Shown here: one piece after another, positions 45,751 through 54,068 of the stretch
Layout: every line of letters begins with the position of its first letter
Numbering within the stretch: position 1 is the stretch's first letter
Source: an uncultured Polaribacter sp.
GTDB taxonomy: Bacteria; Bacteroidota; Bacteroidia; Flavobacteriales; Flavobacteriaceae
Direction: 5' to 3'
Assembly: GCF_947495205.1 (NCBI RefSeq)
Contig: NZ_CANLXV010000005.1
Span: forward strand, 1 to 64,000
DNA: 64,000 nucleotides
Notes under the pieces: model-generated
What the model was told of the DNA's origin: nothing
The model's input: the letters and a program-made list of their open reading frames with translations, nothing else
Database searches by the model: none
Translations under genes and position numbers: made by a program

Positions 45751-46287
45751 TTATTGATTTATCTTGTTTTCAAATTGTACTACTTTTTTCTGCAAATCAT
45801 CCAAAAGACTACTATTGGTGAGTTTACCAAATTTAAAATTATCGGAAAAATTTGGTAAAGAAAAAGTGACTATTTCTTTAGCAGCATGTCTTGGAAAACG
45901 TTGTTCAGCTGCAGCTAATACAAATCTGCCTCCCATAGCACCAGGTGAAGTTGCCATTAACAATACTGGCTTTTCTCTAAATATTTTACCATTTACTACA
46001 GAACACCAATCAAAAATATTTTTAAAAGCGGCAGCATAAGATCCATTATGCTCTGCTAAAGAAACTATAAAACCATCATAATTATCTAAACTTTTAGAAA
46101 AGTTAACAATATCTTCTGGTATCCTATTTTCTTTCTGTTCATCTTCACTATATATTGGTACAGTAAAATCCCTAAAATCTAGAATATCAAAATTAGTTTT
46201 AGTTAAAATGTTAGTAGTAAAATTTACCAGCTGTTTATTTATTGAAGTTGAACTGGTAGTGCCTGCAAAAGCTAATATTTTTTTCAT
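45751..46287 (-). CDS. NADPH-dependent FMN reductase / flavodoxin-like
   Basis: A 178-residue flavoprotein of the NADPH-dependent FMN reductase family. The phosphate loop is LAFAGTTSSTSINKQL (family GSxxxxS type), and SLAEHNGSYAAAFKNIFDW and LLMATSPGAMGG are the typical flavin-site segments. It would reduce quinones, azo compounds or flavins with NADPH. It follows osmC by about 30 bases and precedes the glutaredoxin-like gene by three bases. Confidence 0.87.
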   Translation of the reverse strand: MKKILAFAGTTSSTSINKQLVNFTTNILTKTNFDILDFRDFTVPIYSEDEQKENRIPEDIVNFSKSLDNYDGFIVSLAEHNGSYAAAFKNIFDWCSVVNGKIFREKPVLLMATSPGAMGGRFVLAAAEQRFPRHAAKEIVTFSLPNFSDNFKFGKLTNSSLLDDLQKKVVQFENKINQ

Positions 46288-46318
46288 ACTGTTATTAAGA
46301 TGAATTTTAATTATTAAT

Positions 46319-46710
46319 TTATTCTATAATCTTGGTAACTATTGGTGTTTCTCCTTTTACCATTTTAGCAACAGGACATTTACCGGCAAATATTAACAAG
46401 CTTTTTTTTGATAATCAGAAACTTCTTTCTCAAATGAAATTTCTTCAGATAATATATAACTTCCGTCTTCATTTTTAATTTGCGTAACATCTACAGCAAT
46501 TGCTCCTAAATCCCAACCTTTTCTTTCTGCATACATTCTTAAAGTTATAGAAACACAGCCGCCAATTGCAGATAATAAATATTCTACAGGTGATGGTCCT
46601 GTATCTCCTCCTCCATAAAAACCAGGTTCGTCTATTACCGCAAAATGATTTCTCATTTTTGCTTCTGCCAAGTACTTTTTAGTGCTTAAAACTACTTTTG
46701 AATTTGCCAT
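46319..46710 (-). pseudogene. OsmC-family peroxidase-like gene, frameshifted in an A8 run
   Basis: The frame from 46710 encodes OsmC residues with Cys52 in AIGGCVSITLRMYAERKG, then ends early at 46393 with QKKAC. One base added at the A8 run (46402-46409) would continue it as SLLIFAGKCPVAKMVKG and TPIVTKIIE to a stop at 46319, giving the normal 130-residue OsmC with the second redox Cys (Cys112). The rest of the 3' frame is intact, so the change is recent, an assembly error, or a site of slippage. OsmC reduces organic hydroperoxides. Its ATG overlaps the DoxX stop by one base. Confidence 0.82.
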
Positions 46711-47063
46711 TATTGTATTTTTTTACTGAAAAAGTAGGAAACCAGTAGCAAAACTAATGCGATTAAAGCTCCCATTTGTTCGCCATCTGAAATCATATAA
46801 TGTGCAAAAAATGCCAAAACAAAATTGAAGAAAAAACCTGCATAAGCCCATTCTTTAACAGTTTTATTTTTTACAAACCAAATTGCAATTAATCCTAATA
46901 TTTTTGCAGTTGCTAAAGGATAAATAATGTAGGTTGGATACCCAAAACTTATAAATGCTTTTGTAATGGCATCATTATTAAAAAGATACATACTTACAGA
47001 AAAAAGCATTAGTAGAGTTAATAAACCAGTAGCTATGTAATAAACTATTTTATTTGTTTTCAT
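46710..47063 (-). CDS. DoxX-like small membrane protein
   Basis: A 117-residue protein with four membrane helices. The second loop PLATAKILGLIAIW and the third helix with EWAYAGFFFNF match the DoxX-like family, often found beside OsmC or flavin reductases in thiol-stress operons. First gene of the minus-strand cluster; stop and osmC start overlap. Confidence 0.82.
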   Translation of the reverse strand: MKTNKIVYYIATGLLTLLMLFSVSMYLFNNDAITKAFISFGYPTYIIYPLATAKILGLIAIWFVKNKTVKEWAYAGFFFNFVLAFFAHYMISDGEQMGALIALVLLLVSYFFSKKIQ

Positions 47064-47195
47064 TTGAAATACTTCTATTTATAAACAAAAATACGGTTTT
47101 CTAATTTATTTACCAAGGAAAATAACTCCGTGGAAATATAATATTTAGAAAATAAGCAGTTTTAAGTCAATTTTTAAGTCAAAAACGGTATAACT

Positions 47196-47223
47196 AAAAC
47201 GTCTTAGTTTTACAACTAAGACG
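47196..47223 (-). terminator. Terminator of the DegP-like gene
   Basis: A 10-bp stem (CGTCTTAGTT with AACTAAGACG) with a four-base loop, followed on the minus strand by TTTT. It lies 24 bases beyond the protease stop. Confidence 0.82.
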
Positions 47224-47246
47224 CTTACAATATATTTAGCTATTTC

Positions 47247-48638
47247 TTATCGGTAAGTGTATCGTTCTTTTTCTCCTTTAGGATTTTGCATTTCTAAAGT
47301 AATTCTATATCTATTTGCGCCTAATTTATCTAATAAAATAGCGGTTTCTTTTGCGTTTTTCACTTCCATGTCATTTACCTTCGTAATCACGTAGTTGTTT
47401 AAATTTTCTTCCTCATCATCTTTACCAGTTCTTATAATTTTTACACCACTTTCTAAACCTAACTTTTTTAATTCTTTTTTTGTTAAATCTTTTAATTCCC
47501 ATTGAAAAACGGAAGTAATATATTGTTCTATGGATTCAGATAGTTTTACTTTTTTAATTAAAGTTTCTCCATTTCTATCAATTGTAACAGCTACATAATC
47601 TCCTGGTCTTTTTGCCGTTAATTGCCCTTTTAAATCAGAAAATTTAGCAATTTTCACGTTATTTATCATCTTAATAATATCACCAGATTGCAAACCTGCT
47701 TTTTTCGCATTTTCTGTTTCTTCTGCAACACCAATTACCTTAACACCTTCTTGATCAAATTCAGGATCGTAATTAATACCTAAAATAGCCTGTTGTACTT
47801 TACCAAATTCTAAAATATCATCAATAATTTTTTTAGCAATATTAGAAGGTACTGCAAACGAATATCCAATAAAAGAACCCGAATTAGAAGAAATTGCAGT
47901 ATTAATACCAATCAATTCTCCATTTGTATTTACCAATGCACCACCACTATTACCAGGATTTACAGCTGCATCTGTTTGTATAAAAGACTCTATATTTCTG
48001 TTGCCTTCTAAATCTCTTCCTTTAGCAGAAACAATACCTGCAGTTACTGTAGAAGTTAAATTATACGGGTTACCTACTGCCAAAACCCATTCGCCAATTT
48101 TTACAGAATCTGAATTTGCAAACGGTGTGTATGGTAAATCCATATCTGTGTTTATTTTTAATAATGCAATATCATTTGAAGCATCTGCACCAATTAATTC
48201 TGCTGGATATTTCTTTTGATTGTTTAAAGTAATCTCAATATTAGTAGCATTAGCTATAACATGATTGTTAGTTACAATATAACCATCTGGAGAAATTATT
48301 ACACCACTTCCTGTACCAATTTGTTCGTATTTTCTAGTACCACTACCACTGCCATAAAACAATTCTGCCCAAGGATTGCTTTGAGTTCTAACAGCCGTAT
48401 TTTTTACGTGCACTACAGAATGTACTGTTTTTTCTGCAGCTGCTGTAAAATCTGTAGTTGTTTCAATAGAATTTACTTTTTTATACGTTGGTATATAATT
48501 GGTTTTTACAATTTCTGATGATGGAGTTTGTGCAGTCTGTTCAATAACTACAGGTTCTTCAAAAAGCAATTTATAACCACCTAGAGTTAAGGCACCTCCT
48601 AAAATTGCCATACTTATAAAACTGATTGTTTTTTTCAT
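47247..48638 (-). CDS. DegP/HtrA-family periplasmic serine protease
   Basis: A 463-residue protease with an N-terminal membrane anchor or signal (about 5-25). Catalytic triad: His126 in VTNNHVI, Asp156 in NDIALLKI and Ser231 in NPGNSGGALV. A first PDZ domain follows (about 280-370); a second, weaker PDZ-like region runs to the end. It degrades misfolded envelope proteins. I use the ATG at 48638 (MKKTISFISMAILG); an upstream ATG would add eight residues that overlap the promoter. A phased GTTAAA array lies just upstream. Confidence 0.92.
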   Translation of the reverse strand: MKKTISFISMAILGGALTLGGYKLLFEEPVVIEQTAQTPSSEIVKTNYIPTYKKVNSIETTTDFTAAAEKTVHSVVHVKNTAVRTQSNPWAELFYGSGSGTRKYEQIGTGSGVIISPDGYIVTNNHVIANATNIEITLNNQKKYPAELIGADASNDIALLKINTDMDLPYTPFANSDSVKIGEWVLAVGNPYNLTSTVTAGIVSAKGRDLEGNRNIESFIQTDAAVNPGNSGGALVNTNGELIGINTAISSNSGSFIGYSFAVPSNIAKKIIDDILEFGKVQQAILGINYDPEFDQEGVKVIGVAEETENAKKAGLQSGDIIKMINNVKIAKFSDLKGQLTAKRPGDYVAVTIDRNGETLIKKVKLSESIEQYITSVFQWELKDLTKKELKKLGLESGVKIIRTGKDDEEENLNNYVITKVNDMEVKNAKETAILLDKLGANRYRITLEMQNPKGEKERYTYR

Positions 48639-48659
48639 TTTAATTCTTTTTTTATTACT

Positions 48660-48667
48660 CAAATATA
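48660..48667 (-). promoter_or_regulatory. TAnnTTTG box of the DegP-like gene
   Basis: TATATTTG on the minus strand, 21 bases before the ATG. No TTG stands at the -33 distance; instead the space is filled by the GTTAAA repeats, as expected for an activator-dependent promoter. Confidence 0.6.
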
Positions 48668-48671
48668 TAAT

Positions 48672-48731
48672 TTTAACAGATTAAAAAAATCTGTTTAACT
48701 ACATTTTAACTGTCTTTAACCGGTTTTTAAC
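48672..48731 (-). promoter_or_regulatory. Phased GTTAAA direct repeats, likely response-regulator operator
   Basis: Five exact GTTAAA copies on the minus strand (plus-strand TTTAAC starts 48672, 48694, 48705, 48715, 48726). Spacing from the protease side is 22, 11, 10 and 11 bases, that is, whole helical turns. An inverted repeat AACAGATT / AATCTGTT (48675-48695) overlaps the two nearest copies. The layout resembles OmpR/PhoB/CpxR-type sites and sits directly upstream of the -7 box. Confidence 0.65.
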
Positions 48732-48756
48732 AAAGCCAATTTACGCTTCAAATACT

Positions 48757-48764
48757 TATATTTG
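48757..48764 (+). promoter_or_regulatory. TAnnTTTG box directly before dapF
   Basis: TATATTTG ends five bases before the dapF ATG at 48770, so the transcript would start at or next to the start codon. Confidence 0.5.
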
Positions 48765-48769
48765 TGTTT

Positions 48770-49546
48770 ATGAATTTAGCATTTTACAAATATCAAGGAA
48801 CCGGAAATGATTTTGTTATGATTGATAACAGAGCAAATACCTTTCCAAAAGAAAATACTGACAAAATTTCACTTTTATGCAATAGGCACTTTGGTGTTGG
48901 TGCAGATGGTGTTATTTTAATTGAAAATGATCTTAATTTTGATTTTAAAATGCTGTATTTTAATGCAGATGGTAGCCAAACCTTTTGTGGTAATGGAGGT
49001 AGATGTGCAGTTGCCTTCGCAAAAAAATTAGGTATTATTAATACTGAAACTAATTTTATGGCTTATGATGGGCCACATTTTGCAACTGTAAAAAATAACA
49101 TTGTTTCTTTAAAAATGATTGATGTAAGTGAAATCGAAGTCAAAGAAAAATCGGTTTTTGCATATACTGGTACCCAACATCATGTAGAATTGGTAGAAAA
49201 CTTAAGCGATTATCCTGTTTTTGAAAACGGCAAAAAAATAAGATATTCTTATGATAATCCTGGTAGTAATGTAAATTTTGCAGAGCAATTAGATGATAAA
49301 ACTTTTAGAGTAAGAACATATGAAAAAGGTGTAGAAAATGAAACCTTAGCTTGCGGCACAGGAGTTACAGCTGTAGCAATTGCCATGCATAAAACTGGTA
49401 AAACTAAAAGTAATGAGGTTACATTACCTGTAGAAGGTGGTCTTTTAAAAGTTTCTTTTAGTGAAGAAAATAGCTTGTATACAAATGTGTTTTTAACAGG
49501 GCCTGCAACATTTGTTTTTAAAGGACAAATAGTAATTAATGAATAA
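48770..49546 (+). CDS. dapF: Diaminopimelate epimerase
   Basis: A 258-residue cytoplasmic enzyme converting LL- to meso-diaminopimelate for lysine and peptidoglycan. Both catalytic Cys are present: Cys73 in TFCGNGGRCAV and Cys195 in LACGTGVTAVA. The N-terminal FYKYQGTGNDFVMIDNR is the family opening, so I start at the ATG at 48770 and not at the GTG two codons before. The GNAT gene overlaps its end by eight bases. Confidence 0.94.
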   Translation: MNLAFYKYQGTGNDFVMIDNRANTFPKENTDKISLLCNRHFGVGADGVILIENDLNFDFKMLYFNADGSQTFCGNGGRCAVAFAKKLGIINTETNFMAYDGPHFATVKNNIVSLKMIDVSEIEVKEKSVFAYTGTQHHVELVENLSDYPVFENGKKIRYSYDNPGSNVNFAEQLDDKTFRVRTYEKGVENETLACGTGVTAVAIAMHKTGKTKSNEVTLPVEGGLLKVSFSEENSLYTNVFLTGPATFVFKGQIVINE

Positions 49547-50063
49547 AATTAAAAATAATTCCATTCTACTAAGGGCATTAGAGCCAGAAGATTTAGATTT
49601 TTTATATCAAATAGAAAATAATGAAAATTTCTGGCAAATAAGTCATACGCAAACCCCATTTTCTAAATTTATTTTAAAACAATATTTAGAAAACGCACAT
49701 TTAGATATTTATGAAGCCAAACAACTGCGTTTACTAATACAAGAAAATAAAACAAACAAACAAATTGGTATGATAGATTTGTTTGATTTTAATCCACAAC
49801 ACAAAAGAGCAGGAATTGGCATTTTAATTCATCCTGATTATCAAGGTAAAGGTTTTGCAAATCAAGCACTAGCACTTGTAATAAATTATAGTTTTTCTCA
49901 TTTAAATTTGCATCAATTGTATGCAAATATCACTTCAGAAAACAGAAAAAGCATTGGTTTATTTGAGAAAAATAATTTTAATAAAATAGGTGTAAAAAAA
50001 GATTGGCTTTTTTCTGAAGGAAAATTTAAGGACGAATTATTGTTTCAATTGATAAACTCGTAA
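49539..50063 (+). CDS. GNAT-family N-acetyltransferase (RimJ/RimL type)
   Basis: A 174-residue acetyltransferase with the opening LLRALEPEDLDFLYQIENN of the RimJ/RimL-like group and the acetyl-CoA loop IHPDYQGKGFANQALALV. The end FEKNNFNKIGVKKDWLF is typical. It overlaps dapF by eight bases and precedes mltG by 24 bases, so all three are probably one operon. Substrate is unknown. Confidence 0.86.
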   Translation: MNKIKNNSILLRALEPEDLDFLYQIENNENFWQISHTQTPFSKFILKQYLENAHLDIYEAKQLRLLIQENKTNKQIGMIDLFDFNPQHKRAGIGILIHPDYQGKGFANQALALVINYSFSHLNLHQLYANITSENRKSIGLFEKNNFNKIGVKKDWLFSEGKFKDELLFQLINS

Positions 50064-50087
50064 CTTTACAACCTAAAATTATTTCAA

Positions 50088-51113
50088 TTGAAAAAAAAAT
50101 CGTTTTATCTTTTACTTTTTTTTATAGCTTTAGGCAGTATTTTAAGCTATAACTACTATCAAAAAATTTTTGGGAAAGCTATTACAAAAGAATTTATATT
50201 GTTTGTTAAAGAAAATACTACTTTAATAGATATTAAAGAAAAAATTAAAGATTACACTAAGCATCCAAACACTTTTCTTTGGGTTGCTGCAAGAAAAGAT
50301 TTTATAAACCCAAAATCTGGACGATATGTTTTAAAAGAAGGCATGTCTAACAACGATTTGGTAAATATGTTACGCAGTGGCAACCAAACTCCATTAAAAA
50401 TAGCTTTTAATAATCAAGATACATTAGAAAAGTTTTCGGGTAGACTAGCTTCTCAAATTGCTGCAGATTCTATTGCATTATTAGAAAGTTTTACGGATAA
50501 AGAATTTTTAAAGAATAACAATTTTACAAAAAAATCTGTTTTACAAATTTTTATTCCTAATACATATGAGGTGTATTGGACTATTCCTGCAAATCAATTT
50601 AGAGCTAAAATGTTATCGGCTTACAAACGCTTCTGGAACAAAAGCAGATTACAGAAAGCCAAAGATTTAAATTTATCAAAAGAGGAAGTAATTATTTTAG
50701 CATCAATTGTACAAAAAGAAACTGCAAAAAATACAGAAAGACCAATTGTTGCAGGTTTGTACTTAAACCGATTAAAAAAAGGCATTCCTTTGCAGGCAGA
50801 CCCAACCATTATATATTGTGTTAAAGCGCAAAAAGGACAAGATTATGTTGTAAAAAGAGTTTTAACGGCAGATTTGGCTATAAAATCGCCATACAATACT
50901 TACAAAAACAGAGGCTTACCTCCTACTTTAATTGCCATGCCAGATATTTCTGCAATAGACGGAGTTTTAAACGCACAAAAACACAATTATATATATATGT
51001 GCGCTAGTGTAGATAAAATAGGATATCATGCTTTTGCAAGAACATTGGCACAGCATAATAGAAATGCGGCAAAATACCATAGATGGCTAAATAAACAAAG
51101 GATAAATAGATAG
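50088..51113 (+). CDS. mltG: Endolytic murein transglycosylase MltG
   Basis: A 341-residue inner-membrane protein with one N-terminal helix (about 5-22) and a periplasmic YceG-like domain. The active-site region is ASIVQKETAKNTERPIVAGL with the catalytic Glu, followed by LKKGIPLQADPTIIYC and YNTYKNRGLPPTLIAMP. It cuts nascent glycan strands and sets their length. The start is a TTG at 50088 (MKKKSFYLLLFF); no ATG is available upstream in frame. Confidence 0.91.
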   Translation: MKKKSFYLLLFFIALGSILSYNYYQKIFGKAITKEFILFVKENTTLIDIKEKIKDYTKHPNTFLWVAARKDFINPKSGRYVLKEGMSNNDLVNMLRSGNQTPLKIAFNNQDTLEKFSGRLASQIAADSIALLESFTDKEFLKNNNFTKKSVLQIFIPNTYEVYWTIPANQFRAKMLSAYKRFWNKSRLQKAKDLNLSKEEVIILASIVQKETAKNTERPIVAGLYLNRLKKGIPLQADPTIIYCVKAQKGQDYVVKRVLTADLAIKSPYNTYKNRGLPPTLIAMPDISAIDGVLNAQKHNYIYMCASVDKIGYHAFARTLAQHNRNAAKYHRWLNKQRINR

Positions 51114-51155
51114 TTGTTGGCCGAAGTTTCATAAAAAAGAATTTTAAATACTGAA

Positions 51156-52064
51156 ATGGATTTTAGTAATCGCACAAAATGGTTCTTAATTACTTTACTT
51201 TTAATTTCTGTATTTATTTACGGACAAAACGCTCCATTTTTAAAAAAATCAGATACCCTAAATAAAAAAAGGCGCACTAGTGTTATTGTAACAGAAAGTA
51301 TTTTAGCCGGCGGAACTTTATTGGCTTTAAATGAACTTTGGTATAAAGATTTTCCTCAATCTAACTTTCACTTTATAAATGATAATAAAGATTGGAAACA
51401 GATGGATAAAATGGGCCATATAATGACATCTTATTATTTTGGTAAAGTTGGTATGAACGTTTTAGATTGGGCGGGAGTTTCCAAAAAAAATCAATTAATT
51501 TATGGCGCTACTTATGGTTTCGCTTTTTTAACTGCTGTAGAAGTGCTAGATGGTTTTTCTAAACAATGGGGTGCATCTATAGGCGATATATTAGCAAATG
51601 CAACAGGAACAGGCTTACTAGTTGGCCAAGAATTACTTTGGAATGAACAAAGAATTATCATGAAATATTCTTTTAACCAGACCCGTTTTGCAGAATTAAG
51701 ACCAAATACTTTAGGAGAAAATTATTTACAACAAGCCTTAAAAGATTATAACGGACAAACGTATTGGCTCTCTGCAAATATCTGGTCTTTTGCTAAAGAA
51801 AGTAATTTTCCTAAATGGTTAAATGTTGCGTTTGGATATGGCGCAGAAGGTATGTTATATAGCAGAACAAGATCTACAAACTCTTTATCGCAAGATCCAT
51901 TTAGACAATTCTATGTTAGTTTGGATGTTGATTTAACTAAAATAAAAACAAAATCAAAAATCTTAAAATCTTTGTTTTCTGTTGTTAATTTCATAAAAAT
52001 ACCGTCTCCTACCCTAGAAATTAACACCAAAGGTAAAATAAAATTTCATTATTTGTATTTTTAA
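51156..52064 (+). CDS. DUF2279-family protein
   Basis: A 302-residue protein with an N-terminal signal or membrane segment (about 10-25, FLITLLLISVFIYGQ). The core has WKQMDKMGHIMTSYYFGKVG and QWGASIGDILANATGTGLLV, the DUF2279 markers, which predict an outer-membrane or periplasmic protein of unknown role. The C-terminal half alternates like beta strands. It follows mltG by 42 bases and may share its transcript. Confidence 0.84.
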   Translation: MDFSNRTKWFLITLLLISVFIYGQNAPFLKKSDTLNKKRRTSVIVTESILAGGTLLALNELWYKDFPQSNFHFINDNKDWKQMDKMGHIMTSYYFGKVGMNVLDWAGVSKKNQLIYGATYGFAFLTAVEVLDGFSKQWGASIGDILANATGTGLLVGQELLWNEQRIIMKYSFNQTRFAELRPNTLGENYLQQALKDYNGQTYWLSANIWSFAKESNFPKWLNVAFGYGAEGMLYSRTRSTNSLSQDPFRQFYVSLDVDLTKIKTKSKILKSLFSVVNFIKIPSPTLEINTKGKIKFHYLYF

Positions 52065-52108
52065 AAAAAATTAACATATTGATAATCAATTACATTCATA
52101 TTATGTTA

Positions 52109-52116
52109 TACTTTTG
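52109..52116 (+). promoter_or_regulatory. TAnnTTTG box of the lysozyme-like gene
   Basis: TACTTTTG, 28 bases before the first sense codons of the signal-peptide frame. No clear TTG stands at the normal upstream distance. Confidence 0.45.
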
Positions 52117-52144
52117 CACCCGCTAAACAGAAAGATAGTTTTTT

Positions 52145-52735
52145 ATCAAAAATAAAATCCTTGTTTTAAGTATTGTATTTCTTTTTATAAATGCAGCACC
52201 AAAAACTAAAAAAAGCAATTTTAAAGTAGCTAAAATGGTTACTTTAAATTATCCAAAACCATTAAACAAAAACCTGCTTTACTTAAGAAAAGATTTTGTA
52301 GCGTTTAAAGAGGCACTTGCTTTTAAAGAATCTCAAGGCAAATATAGTGTTGTAAATACTTTAGGATATTTAGGCAAATACCAATTTGGCAGCACTACTC
52401 TGCAACGTTTTCGCATTTATGATACCCAAAGTTTTCTTAGAAACCCAGAATTACAAGAAAAGGCATTTGTAGCTTTATGCAAAGTAAACAAATATATTTT
52501 AAGAAAAGATATTAAGCGTTTTAACGGTAAAACCATAAGTGGAATTAAAATTACAGCATCTGGTATTTTAGCTGCAGCCCACTTAAGCGGTGCAGGAAAT
52601 GTAAAAAAGTTTTTGAGAAGTAATGGTACTAAATGCTTTTCAGACGCTTATGGCGCAACTATTAAATCTTACTTAAAAAAGTTTAATGGTTATGATGTAA
52701 CCAACATAATTGCAGATAAAAAAGCGCGTATATAA
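52145..52735 (+). CDS. Secreted lysozyme-like fold protein; ATG missing before the signal peptide
   Basis: The first ATG (52235) gives 166 residues, but the same frame is open from 52139 and encodes KNKILVLSIVFLFINAAPKT, a clear signal peptide, with ATC (52145) where ATG is expected. The mature part (FKEALAFKESQGKYSVVNTLGYLGKYQFG) resembles transglycosylase/lysozyme-like folds with Glu in FKESQG. I give the extended range. Either ATC is a weak start, ATG was mutated, or the protein starts at 52235 and stays in the cytoplasm. Its stop abuts the convergent gene's stop with no gap. Confidence 0.7.
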   Translation: MKNKILVLSIVFLFINAAPKTKKSNFKVAKMVTLNYPKPLNKNLLYLRKDFVAFKEALAFKESQGKYSVVNTLGYLGKYQFGSTTLQRFRIYDTQSFLRNPELQEKAFVALCKVNKYILRKDIKRFNGKTISGIKITASGILAAAHLSGAGNVKKFLRSNGTKCFSDAYGATIKSYLKKFNGYDVTNIIADKKARI

Positions 52736-53440
52736 TTACTTGTGAATTATAAAAATAGCTGGTTTTTTATGTAAATCTGGTTGTTGTTGTTTCCAATCTT
52801 TAACAGCTAATGTTTTTATATATTCTGAAGGTAAAGTAATATCTGCAGCAATACACAAATTTGTAGTTGGTGATAAAGTGGTTTTTAAATCTGCAAACAT
52901 TTTATCATTTCTATAAGGTGTTTCTATAAAAATTTGAGATTGGTTTTTATCATTAGATAAGCGCTCCAAATCTTTAATGGCTTTTTTTCTATCTGTTTTG
53001 TCTATTGGCAAATAGCCATTAAAAGCAAAATTTTGTCCATTAAAACCAGAACTCATCATTGCCATTAAAATAGAACTTGGTCCTACCAAAGGCACAACCT
53101 TAATATTGTTTTCGTGCGCTAGCTTTACAATGCTAGCACCAGGATCTGCAATTGCAGGTACACCAGCTTCAGATAACAAACCAACATTTATGCCCTCTTT
53201 ACAAACATCTAAATACTTTCTAGTTTCTAACTCTTCTGCATATTTGTCTAAAGACATAAGTTGTAATGCAGGTTGTGATTTTTTTGGGCTTATTTTTTTG
53301 ATAAATCTTCTGGCAGACTTTTCATTTTCTACTATATAATAATCTATTTGTTCAATTACTTTTTTTACAGATAACGGCATTACCTCTAAAGGTTCTGTTT
53401 CGCCCAAGGTAGTCGGAATTAAATAAAGCTTACCAAACAT
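52736..53440 (-). CDS. SAM-dependent methyltransferase of the RsmI / tetrapyrrole methylase family
   Basis: A 234-residue enzyme with the family opening LYLIPTTLGE, a SAM loop VGLLSEAGVPAIADPGASIVK, and VPLVGPSSILMAMMSSGF. It is shorter than RsmI (about 280) and lacks its C-terminal part, like a known Bacteroidota version. Likely an rRNA or small-molecule O-methylase. It is the third gene of the dnaA group. Confidence 0.82.
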   Translation of the reverse strand: MFGKLYLIPTTLGETEPLEVMPLSVKKVIEQIDYYIVENEKSARRFIKKISPKKSQPALQLMSLDKYAEELETRKYLDVCKEGINVGLLSEAGVPAIADPGASIVKLAHENNIKVVPLVGPSSILMAMMSSGFNGQNFAFNGYLPIDKTDRKKAIKDLERLSNDKNQSQIFIETPYRNDKMFADLKTTLSPTTNLCIAADITLPSEYIKTLAVKDWKQQQPDLHKKPAIFIIHK

Positions 53441-53521
53441 ATTTTTAAAATTAAAGTACTATTGTAAAACTAAGGCTTTTTTATAGGATATGCAGAAAAT
53501 CTTCTGAAAATAAAATTTGAA

Positions 53522-53974
53522 TTACTTTAATTTATCTGCAATAACATCACAGGCATCATCTAGCATTCTATAAACGTTTTCAAAACCTGCATCTCCTCCA
53601 TAATAAGGATCTGGAACTTCGTAATTTTTATTAGGTTTAACCTCGTTTAAAATCATTTTTACCTTTAACAATTCTTCTTCACTGATAGATAATGCTATTA
53701 TATTTTGATAATTATTTTTATCCATTGCATAAATTACATCAAATTCTTTAAAATCATCAAAAGAAAACTTTCTTGCTTTCTGATTGGTAATGTCTATACT
53801 ATATTTTTTTGCAACTGCAATAGAACGAGAATCTGGCAAATTACCAACATGATAAGCTCCAGTACCAGCAGAATCTACAAAAACTTTATTCGAATTTACT
53901 TTAGATTTTAAAATACCTTCTGCCAAAGGAGATCTACAAATATTGCCCAAACATACCATAAGTATCTTTTTCAT
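53522..53974 (-). CDS. Low-molecular-weight protein-tyrosine phosphatase
   Basis: A 150-residue phosphatase with the P-loop VCLGNICRSPLAEG (CX5R with Cys and Arg intact) and the general acid motif VPDPYYGGDAGFE near the C terminus. It dephosphorylates phosphotyrosine, often on exopolysaccharide kinases. Between dnaA and the methyltransferase gene on the same strand. Confidence 0.91.
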   Translation of the reverse strand: MKKILMVCLGNICRSPLAEGILKSKVNSNKVFVDSAGTGAYHVGNLPDSRSIAVAKKYSIDITNQKARKFSFDDFKEFDVIYAMDKNNYQNIIALSISEEELLKVKMILNEVKPNKNYEVPDPYYGGDAGFENVYRMLDDACDVIADKLK

Positions 53975-54068
53975 AACTATAAAGTTTAAATTAATTGTAA
54001 TAAAAAATGAATTTTATAAACTAGTGAAAGCCTATAAAATTCATTAGAAAAATTCAAAAATAAAAGTA

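Noticed and set aside
47064..47246. Possible small RNA between the DoxX and DegP-like genes
   Set aside because: Apart from the DegP terminator the sequence has no promoter box or stable fold.
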